Source of the DNA: Promethearchaeum sp.
Lineage (GTDB): Archaea > Asgardarchaeota > Lokiarchaeia > Sigyniarchaeales > Promethearchaeaceae
DNA: 6,548 nt
Reading direction: 5' to 3'
NCBI GenBank assembly: GCA_030611625.1
Contig: JAUWPK010000217.1
Coordinates: forward strand, 1 to 6,548
Part shown: piece by piece, positions 1-4,681 of the stretch
Layout of the letters: every line of letters begins with the position of its first letter
Position numbering within the stretch: the first letter of the stretch is position 1
Notes under the pieces: model-generated
Database searches by the model: none
The model's input: the letters and a program-made list of their open reading frames with translations, nothing else
Told to the model about the DNA's origin: nothing
Program-made: the position numbers and the translations under genes

Positions 1-322
1 GGATATAAGCGGAAGTGAAACATTTGTGCGAATTTCTGGTGGAATGGTTGTGAAAAGTGACCGAGATGAAGCAAAACCATATGCAGCGATGCAATGTGGG
101 TCACGAGCAGCCCAAACTCTAAAGGACAAAGGCATTGGTGGAATTCATATCAAAGTACGTGCACCGGGAGGTCGTTTAGCGAAGACGCCAGGACCAGGAG
201 CACAAGCCGCAATCCGAGCACTTTCCAGATCTGGTTTACGAATTGGTAGAATTGCCGAAGTTACACCTCAAGCTCATGATGGTACACGCCGAAAAGGCGG
301 AAGAAGAGGGCGAAGAGTCTAA
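1..322 (+). CDS. rps11: Small ribosomal subunit protein uS11, archaeal type (5' end outside window)
   Basis: This is the C-terminal part of ribosomal protein uS11, which sits on the platform of the 30S subunit and contacts 16S rRNA near the E site and the mRNA exit. The frame is open from base 2 (base 1 ends the preceding codon) and reads DISGSETFVRISGGMVV at the window edge, so the GTG at 26 is an internal valine and not a start. Family hallmarks are RISGGMVVKSDRDE, SPYAAMQ-like PYAAMQCGSRAAQ, KTPGPGAQAAIRALSRSG, IGRIAEVTP and the basic tail GTRRKGGRRGRRV, which is the normal archaeal C terminus. About 106 residues are visible; the family is about 130 long, so roughly 20-30 residues are missing. 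G+C is near 50%, far above the neighbouring genes, as can happen in highly expressed genes with biased codon use. The usual archaeal downstream partner rpoD is not here; the next gene runs the opposite way. Identity is near certain. Confidence 0.97.
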   Translation, partial: DISGSETFVRISGGMVVKSDRDEAKPYAAMQCGSRAAQTLKDKGIGGIHIKVRAPGGRLAKTPGPGAQAAIRALSRSGLRIGRIAEVTPQAHDGTRRKGGRRGRRV

Positions 323-324
323 AA

Positions 325-359
325 TTTTTTTTTATTCTCTAAAACATAACTTTTTTTTT
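325..359 (+). terminator. Poly-T transcription terminator after rps11
   Basis: Two runs of nine T (325-333 and 351-359) begin 2 bases after the rps11 stop codon. Archaeal RNA polymerase terminates at U-rich stretches without needing a hairpin, so these tracts are a good candidate for the end of the ribosomal protein transcript. The next gene is convergent, which also makes termination here sensible. On the minus strand the same stretch is A-rich and gives no terminator for the gene at 393-701. Confidence 0.6.
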
Positions 360-392
360 CATGTACTTTGCCTTATCTTTTTTTAATATTAA

Positions 393-701
393 TTATTTAA
401 GGATTTTGAGCCCGTTTGCTGTTTTGAACGAGAATTTTTGAGATATTTTTAGTAAAGTTGGATTTTTTGATGGGAGCGAGTTTTCAAGCAATTTTCTAAT
501 GTCGTGGTCTGCTTCATGTATAAGGCGTTCGATTTGATGGTTGGGGAGGCTTTCTGGATTAGAAATATATCTTTGAGCAAGTTGATAAACCGGAATTTTA
601 AAATATTTATATAATTGAGTGATTTTATCAGGATAAAACCATTTATCTTTAGTCTTCCAGTATTCATTTTCTTTATGGATCTTCCATTCTACTAGACTCA
701 T
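393..701 (-). CDS. Hypothetical basic protein, 102 residues
   Basis: I do not recognise this protein. It starts at ATG 701-699 (MSLVEWKIHKENEYWKTK) and ends at TAA 395-393. It is lysine-rich and probably all helical, with no signal peptide or membrane segment. The stretch at about residues 25-48 (DKITQLYKYFKIPVYQLAQR) has the spacing of a helix-turn-helix, and residues 49-72 (NPESLPNHQIERLIHEADHD) look like a further helix pair; a small DNA- or RNA-binding protein is possible but unproven. The sequence is well balanced, with aromatic residues and typical coding composition, so I believe it is a real gene. The truncated frame at 714-854 ends 12 bases upstream on the same strand, the spacing of a two-gene operon whose first gene was lost. 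No Shine-Dalgarno is visible; the stretch around 730-738 (minus strand TTAATTTAG) could serve as a weak TATA-like element. Confidence 0.6.
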   Translation of the reverse strand: MSLVEWKIHKENEYWKTKDKWFYPDKITQLYKYFKIPVYQLAQRYISNPESLPNHQIERLIHEADHDIRKLLENSLPSKNPTLLKISQKFSFKTANGLKILK

Positions 702-713
702 GAAATAAGATCG

Positions 714-854
714 TTACATTTCTTCTAAATTAACGTGATATTTTTCAAATGTCTCAATATGATTTGGATTTTCACAATTAGCAATTTCACTGAAGATTTC
801 AGCACTCCAATTTTCTTCAAGGTATATTCCTCCAAGTGATCCTTTGGAATCACT
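714..854 (-). pseudogene. 3' fragment of a protein gene, 5' end lost at a repeat
   Basis: On the minus strand an open frame of 46 codons runs from 854 to the TAA at 716-714. It begins SDSKGSLGGIYLEENWSA and ends HIETFEKYHVNLEEM. The composition looks like real protein (two Trp/Tyr-containing helices, acidic end), yet there is no ATG, GTG or TTG in frame before the last codon, and an in-frame TAA lies at 857-855 immediately before it. The break point falls inside the 22-bp repeat at 837-858, which supports loss of the 5' part by a rearrangement at the repeat. I do not recognise the family. Its stop is 12 bases before the ATG of the gene at 393-701, so the two were probably once co-transcribed. 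The alternative is that the frame is a chance open stretch; a search with the 46 residues would settle it. Confidence 0.45.
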
Positions 855-858
855 TTAA
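837..858. repeat. 22-bp direct repeat, copy 1 (hairpin followed by T8)
   Basis: The sequence TGATCCTTTGGAATCACTTT plus AA recurs at 2724-2745 with one mismatch (G at 846 is A in copy 2). Each copy contains an imperfect inverted repeat; here AGTGATCC pairs with GGAATCACT with one bulged base and a TTT loop. T8 follows at 859-866. The copy lies 78 bases before the ATG of the LVIVD gene, and its reverse strand forms the first codons of the truncated frame at 714-854. It could be a cassette boundary, a small mobile remnant, or the terminator of a lost plus-strand gene. Confidence 0.6.
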
Positions 859-893
859 TTTTTTTTAAAAAAATTTTTTAAAAACCTTTTCTT

Positions 894-905
894 CTAAATT
901 ATTTA
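894..905 (+). promoter_or_regulatory. TATA-like element before the LVIVD gene
   Basis: CTAAATTATTTA lies about 31-42 bases before the ATG at 936. Initiation about 25 bases downstream of its centre would give a leader of roughly 10-12 bases. This is the best TATA-like candidate, but the whole stretch from 856 to 905 is A/T runs, so the placement is uncertain. A purine stretch AGGG at 926-929, six bases before the start codon, could act as a weak Shine-Dalgarno signal. Confidence 0.35.
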
Positions 906-935
906 GCACCAACAAAAATTCAAATAGGGTTAACT

Positions 936-2687
936 ATGAAAAAGACTAAAAAAATAATATTTTTACTCACTTTAATCTTCACTTTTAATACTGGAATTTT
1001 CGCATATTATTATCCTATGAAATCTGGATTAATTTCTAAGAATTTTCAAACCATAAAGGAAGAGAAAAATATAGAAAAAAACGATCCAGTATCATCTAAA
1101 ACTTCAATAAATGTTGAAAAAACTGCAGATATTCTTCTGGGGTATAATCGAAAGGTAAAGGTAATTGAATCGATAGCATATATAGCAAGTGAAACTAGTG
1201 GACTTAGAATTCTTAACGTTTCCGACTCAACATCTCCGACAGAATTAGGGAGTTATATTGATTATGACGGAAGAGCATACGATGTTTTTATTTCTGAATC
1301 ATTAGCATACTTAGCATATGGTGATGAAGGTTTAAAAGTTATTAATATCTCCGACTCAACATCTCCTACGGAGATAGGAAACTTCGATGAGGATGGAAGT
1401 GCACGTAGTGTTTATGTTATGGAATCATATGCTTACGTAGCATGTTATGACGGTGGTTTAAAAATAATTAACATTTCCGACCCAACATCACCCGAAAAAG
1501 TGGGGCAATTCGATGATTATATTGGATATGCATCAGATGTCTTTGTTTCTGAATCTTATGCGTATTTGATAGATCATAGTTTTGGTTTGGTTGTAATTGA
1601 CGTTTCCGACCCAACATCACCCGAAAAAGTAGGTATATTCAATCATTACGGTTTTATGTATGATGTTTTTGTTTCTGGGTCATATGCTTACTTGGCTGCT
1701 CATTCTAATGGATTAATGATTATTGATGTATCAGACCCAACCAGTCCCTTCAAAGTGGGACATTTTGATGACGGAGGATATGCGCATGGTGTATATGTTT
1801 CGGGATCATATGCTTATGTAGCCGATGGTTTTGATGTTTTGGAAATTATTGATATATCTGATCCGACTTCACCACAAGAAGTGGGGCAATACTTTGAAAA
1901 TAATACTCATGCATGGAGTGTCTATGTTTCTGGATCTTATATTTACTTGGGAAATTCTGGCATCAGTTTTCAGATTTTACATGTTACTGAAGTTGAAACT
2001 GCAATATTAAATGTCACTCCTGAAAATAGAACTATATGGAATGCTGATTATCCCCATTACATCAATTGGCAATGTTTAGGATACATTAAAAAGGTTAATA
2101 TCGAGTTATATAAAGATGGTCTTTATGATAAAACAATTATTACGGATTTTTTAAACTATGGGTCATTTCATTGGACAATTCGTTCAAGCATAGACGACTC
2201 TACAAATTATCAATTAAAAATTATAGATGCTAATGACTCATCTGTATTCAATTATAGTACTAATTTCGAAATTTTCACTAATACAATTACAATAACTACT
2301 CCAAATAACTCATCTTCATGGGAGGCAAATTCTTCTCATTATATCTATTGGGAATCCACTGGATACACTTCTACAGTTAATATCGAATTGTATAAAGATG
2401 GAGTTTTTGAAACAAAAATCCAAACAGAAGGTGTAAATAATGGTTCTTATAATTGGAAACTCCCTGCAGATCTTAATAGTTCCAAAAACTATCAAATAAA
2501 AATTACTAATTCAACCGATAATAGTATTTATGGAATTAGCGAAAATTTTGAAATTTTAGCCCTCGATAAACCCTCAATATCTGGATATAATCCGATTTTG
2601 ATATTGACATCCATCTTTGGTATTTCAGTTATTATAGGGAGCAAAAGAAGTAATAACACAGCCAATAAGAAAAAGAAAAATCAATAA
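936..2687 (+). CDS. Exported LVIVD-repeat beta-propeller protein with two Ig-like domains and C-terminal membrane anchor
   Basis: This 583-residue protein is very probably a cell-surface protein. Residues 1-23 are a signal peptide (lysines, then IIFLLTLIFTFNTGIFA). Residues 74-352 carry seven copies of a 42-43 residue LVIVD repeat, each with an AYxA strand (near 81, 124, 166, 209, 251, 293, 336) and usually SDPTSP or SDSTSP (at 96, 139, 181, 224, 266, 308); seven units fit a seven-bladed propeller. Residues 357-447 and 450-541 are two Ig-like domains of the Kre9/Knh1 (Ser-Thr-rich, formerly GPI-anchored) type, with IxWxxxGYxxxVNIELYKDG and a YQ(L/I)KI strand. Ten N-glycosylation sequons (NxS/T) lie in this part. 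The end has SISGYN, a hydrophobic helix (about 552-568) and a basic tail, like Asgard C-terminal anchors. LVIVD repeats have no known catalytic role, so binding or adhesion is an inference. Start choice is clear from the signal peptide. Confidence 0.92.
   Translation: MKKTKKIIFLLTLIFTFNTGIFAYYYPMKSGLISKNFQTIKEEKNIEKNDPVSSKTSINVEKTADILLGYNRKVKVIESIAYIASETSGLRILNVSDSTSPTELGSYIDYDGRAYDVFISESLAYLAYGDEGLKVINISDSTSPTEIGNFDEDGSARSVYVMESYAYVACYDGGLKIINISDPTSPEKVGQFDDYIGYASDVFVSESYAYLIDHSFGLVVIDVSDPTSPEKVGIFNHYGFMYDVFVSGSYAYLAAHSNGLMIIDVSDPTSPFKVGHFDDGGYAHGVYVSGSYAYVADGFDVLEIIDISDPTSPQEVGQYFENNTHAWSVYVSGSYIYLGNSGISFQILHVTEVETAILNVTPENRTIWNADYPHYINWQCLGYIKKVNIELYKDGLYDKTIITDFLNYGSFHWTIRSSIDDSTNYQLKIIDANDSSVFNYSTNFEIFTNTITITTPNNSSSWEANSSHYIYWESTGYTSTVNIELYKDGVFETKIQTEGVNNGSYNWKLPADLNSSKNYQIKITNSTDNSIYGISENFEILALDKPSISGYNPILILTSIFGISVIIGSKRSNNTANKKKKNQ
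1474..1501 (+). repeat. 28-bp identical block shared by adjacent LVIVD repeat units (first copy)
   Basis: Bases 1474-1501 (starting TTTCCGACCCAACATCACCC) are identical to 1603-1630, exactly 129 bases or one 43-codon repeat unit downstream, while other units encode the same SDPTSP motif with different codons (for example at 1726-1750 and 1855-1875). This points to recent duplication or gene conversion between neighbouring blades. Confidence 0.8.
1603..1630 (+). repeat. 28-bp identical block shared by adjacent LVIVD repeat units (second copy)
   Basis: This is the second copy of the block at 1474-1501, encoding the end of one propeller blade (SDPTSPEKV). The sequence diverges right after it (AGGTATATTC against GGGGCAATTC), so only this short stretch is homogenised. 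Confidence 0.8.
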
Positions 2688-2723
2688 AACAAAAAGCGGT
2701 CGCAACTAAATCCACTGAACTAA

Positions 2724-2745
2724 TGATCCTTTAGAATCACTTTAA
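2724..2745. repeat. 22-bp direct repeat, copy 2 (possible terminator of the LVIVD gene)
   Basis: TGATCCTTTAGAATCACTTT plus AA matches 837-858 at 21 of 22 positions and starts 36 bases after the LVIVD stop codon. The inverted repeat (TGAT and ATCA arms) is weaker here than in copy 1. T6 follows at 2749-2754, so in this place the element could terminate the LVIVD transcript. The two copies bracket a 1.9-kb segment holding the whole LVIVD gene and its promoter. Confidence 0.6.
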
Positions 2746-2773
2746 CAATTTTTTCTTTAATGAAGGGGCAACT

Positions 2774-2825
2774 TAGGGGCTAACACACCAAACTGATGCG
2801 TAAAAGAAGTAACCCTAACCAATAA
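2774..2825 (+). pseudogene. Possible leader and 3'-tail remnant of a second copy of the LVIVD-type gene
   Basis: Between the 22-bp repeat and the zinc-ribbon relic two short pieces echo the LVIVD gene. TAGGGGCTAAC (2774-2784) resembles TAGGGTTAAC just before the LVIVD ATG (925-934). Then KRSNPNQ followed by TAA (2802-2825) resembles the LVIVD C terminus KRSNNTANKKKKNQ, with AAAAGAAGTAA and CCAATAA shared at the DNA level. They appear after the repeat in the same order as in the intact unit. Each match is short and could be chance in AT-rich DNA, so this is a weak call. Confidence 0.25.
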
Positions 2826-2941
2826 TGAAAAAATTTAGAAAGAAATCCAGAAAATCATATATTGTGATTTAGATATCTGGAAACAGCATATTAACTACCT
2901 TTTATGAAAAAATAAGAAATCCAATAAAAAACATATAAAAA

Positions 2942-3065
2942 CTCGCTGAATCAAAGGATGGGAAATGTCTATCAGAAAAATACTTTAACAATAAATCAAA
3001 ATGGTCACGAATGGGAGCCTACTCCAAGTATATTAAAATATGAATCATGGAAATGGAGAGATTAA
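2942..3065 (+). pseudogene. Frameshifted remnant of a CLSEKY/GHEW zinc-binding repeat protein
   Basis: In one frame, bases 2942-3004 read LAESKDGKCLSEKYFNNKSKW. In the next frame, 3003-3062 reads GHEWEPTPSILKYESWKWRD followed by TAA. Put together these match the order of a treble-clef/zinc-ribbon repeat of the form GGKCLSxxY-INxxTKLxW-xCxxGHEWxAxPxxIxxGxWCPxC, known to me from Asgard archaea, giant viruses and some bacteria. About five residues, including the first zinc Cys before GHEW, are missing at the frame change, and the final WCPxC has become WKWRD, so the zinc site cannot form. A stop codon (2936-2938) lies just upstream in frame. This is a dead fragment; the intact protein's role is unknown, although nucleic-acid binding is expected of such fingers. 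No other part of the parent gene is recognisable. Confidence 0.55.
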
Positions 3066-3118
3066 TCTAGAAACCCGTTTTTCATTATTATAATAAATAT
3101 TGTGCTGAGATAGAATAA

Positions 3119-3130
3119 TTTAATATTTAA
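3119..3130 (+). promoter_or_regulatory. TATA-like element before truD
   Basis: TTTAATATTTAA is centred about 30 bases before the truD ATG at 3155. With initiation about 25 bases from the centre, the transcript would begin only a few bases before the start codon. No Shine-Dalgarno at a usable distance is present (GGAA directly abuts the ATG), which agrees with a nearly leaderless mRNA. Confidence 0.45.
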
Positions 3131-3154
3131 GGAATCTTTCTCAAACAATAGGAA

Positions 3155-4552
3155 ATGGCACATAATCCAATTAATCAAAAATTATCTTCAATTTCTCAAA
3201 GACAACAAGTTGGATTAGAATGTTATGTAACTGATACACCACCTCTCGGAGGTAGAGTTAAAGCAGACATTAGTGATTTTATCGTGCGAGAAATATTGCC
3301 ATCTGGAGAGATTTTAAGCACCTTTGAAAATGAAAAATCAAATTCAAATCAGAGTTTTGAACCTGGAAAAGATAGATATACAACATTTACTTTAATCAAA
3401 AAAAATACAGATACAATAATTGCTGCGAAAAATCTTGAAGGATATCTTAAAGTACCTTTAAAATTTATAAAATGGAACGGTATTAAGGACCATTCGGCAA
3501 TTACGGCTCAAAAATTTTCGGTTAAAGGAAATCATCTAGCTAAATTAAATAATTTTAAACACAACCATATTTTTTTAACCAAAATCCGTTCAGCTAGAAA
3601 AGGAATGGAATTAGGGAAACTTTGGGGAAATCAATTTACTATAAACATACGGAATTCAAATAGACCATACGAAGAAATTATAAATATTTTGAAACTTTGG
3701 GTGGAAGAAATTAATTCAATTGGATTTCCTAATTATTTCGGAATGCAGCGCTTCGGACAGCACCGTCCAAATTCATATAAAATTGGTAAGTTATTTTTTA
3801 AAGGTAAATATCAAGAAGCTGTCGAAGAATTTCTATTTACAGTTTATCCGAAAGAATATGAATCCAATGCTCTTTTTAGAAGGAAGTTGGAAAAAGAGCG
3901 CAATTACGAGGAAGGTTTAAGAGAGTGCCCTAATGGCTTGTATTATGAAAAAATTGTAATTGAGCAGCTTTTGAAGGAAATAAATTATAAAAAAGCATAC
4001 TTGGAACTCCCCATTTCACTTTGCAATCTTATTCTCTCATCTTATCAATCATTCTTGTTCAATAAAGCAGTATCGCGAAGAATAAAAAATGGAATTTCTT
4101 TGTCTACGCCAGTTAAAGGAGATTTAATTGCAATTCTGAAAGATATTAAAGGAAGCCCTTCACTGGTTAAATATCTATATGAGGGCGGGAATGGATGGAA
4201 TGATAAAAATATTGAAAAAGCTTTTCTTCATGAACGTGCTACAATCCTTGCCCCAGTGCTAGGTTACAATACAAATTTATTAGATTTTCCAGTATTTAAA
4301 GATATATATAACGAAATTTTAAATGAAGAACAATTTTCATTATCAGAATTTAAGCATAATGAACAGAGATTATATAGATTCGAAGGGACAAAAAGAGCAA
4401 TTTATAACATGCCATCAAATCTCAAGGTTAGTCAAGCATTTATAACCAATGACTATCCAAATTTAGATCCAAAAGGAATTAAATTGGAGTTTTCTCTTCC
4501 TAAGGGGACTTATGCAACAATTCTATTAAACGAATTAAGGAAATCGAGCTAG
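3155..4552 (+). CDS. truD: tRNA pseudouridine(13) synthase TruD (Pus7 family)
   Basis: TruD converts uridine 13 of tRNA to pseudouridine; archaeal and eukaryotic members (Pus7) also act at other sites such as U35 of pre-tRNA-Tyr. The 465-residue protein shows the family motifs in order: GGRVKADISDFIVREI (32-47); WNGIKDHSAITAQKFSV (107-123) with the likely catalytic aspartate D112; NYFGMQRFGQHRPNSYKIGK (193-212), the family's second motif; SYQSFLFNKAVSRR (296-309); and the C-terminal GTKRAIYNMP (411-420) and EFSLPKGTYATILLNELR (445-462). The region between about 200 and 390 corresponds to the TRUD insertion domain that covers the active site. Length is in the normal archaeal range, so the gene is complete. 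It stands 129 bases before aspS on the same strand; both act on tRNA, but each has its own promoter-like element, so operon membership is not shown. Confidence 0.96.
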   Translation: MAHNPINQKLSSISQRQQVGLECYVTDTPPLGGRVKADISDFIVREILPSGEILSTFENEKSNSNQSFEPGKDRYTTFTLIKKNTDTIIAAKNLEGYLKVPLKFIKWNGIKDHSAITAQKFSVKGNHLAKLNNFKHNHIFLTKIRSARKGMELGKLWGNQFTINIRNSNRPYEEIINILKLWVEEINSIGFPNYFGMQRFGQHRPNSYKIGKLFFKGKYQEAVEEFLFTVYPKEYESNALFRRKLEKERNYEEGLRECPNGLYYEKIVIEQLLKEINYKKAYLELPISLCNLILSSYQSFLFNKAVSRRIKNGISLSTPVKGDLIAILKDIKGSPSLVKYLYEGGNGWNDKNIEKAFLHERATILAPVLGYNTNLLDFPVFKDIYNEILNEEQFSLSEFKHNEQRLYRFEGTKRAIYNMPSNLKVSQAFITNDYPNLDPKGIKLEFSLPKGTYATILLNELRKSS

Positions 4553-4623
4553 AATGCTCAACAATTTACCCAGAATTTTTTAAATAAACTATAGAGAATT
4601 CAAAAAATGTTGTTTAACTGTTC

Positions 4624-4635
4624 ATTTTTTTTATT
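4624..4635 (+). terminator. Poly-T tract between truD and aspS
   Basis: T8 at 4625-4632, preceded by T6 at 4576-4581, lies downstream of the truD stop and just before the aspS TATA-like element. This is the form of an archaeal U-tract terminator, and it suggests the two genes are transcribed separately. AT-rich context makes a chance run possible. Confidence 0.35.
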
Positions 4636-4638
4636 TCA

Positions 4639-4646
4639 TTATAAAC
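4639..4646 (+). promoter_or_regulatory. TATA-like element before aspS
   Basis: TTATAAAC lies 36-43 bases before the aspS ATG at 4682. Initiation about 25 bases downstream would leave a leader of roughly 13-15 bases. The bases just before the ATG (TTTTTCCCCTT) are pyrimidine only, so there is no Shine-Dalgarno pairing. Confidence 0.45.
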
Positions 4647-4681
4647 GTAAAGTTGAAAATTAATCAGTAATTTTTCCCCTT

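Noticed and set aside
449..667. Minus-strand 72-residue open frame inside the 102-residue gene
   Set aside because: It overlaps the better-supported 102-residue frame and its translation is rich in Leu/Ile/Asn typical of a shadow frame.
719..901. 14-bp perfect repeat TTTCTTCTAAATTA at 719-732 and 888-901
   Set aside because: It is low-complexity AT-rich sequence, and a near copy also occurs at about 6371; I could not separate it from chance.
1825..2010. Plus-strand 61-residue frame inside the LVIVD gene
   Set aside because: It lies out of frame within the clear propeller repeats and has shadow-frame composition.
837..2745. Target-site duplication of a transposon
   Set aside because: No transposase, integrase or terminal inverted repeats lie between the copies, and 22 bp is longer than most transposon target duplications.
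3720..3920. Plus-strand 66-residue frame inside truD
   Set aside because: It overlaps conserved TruD motifs in another frame and has no features of its own.
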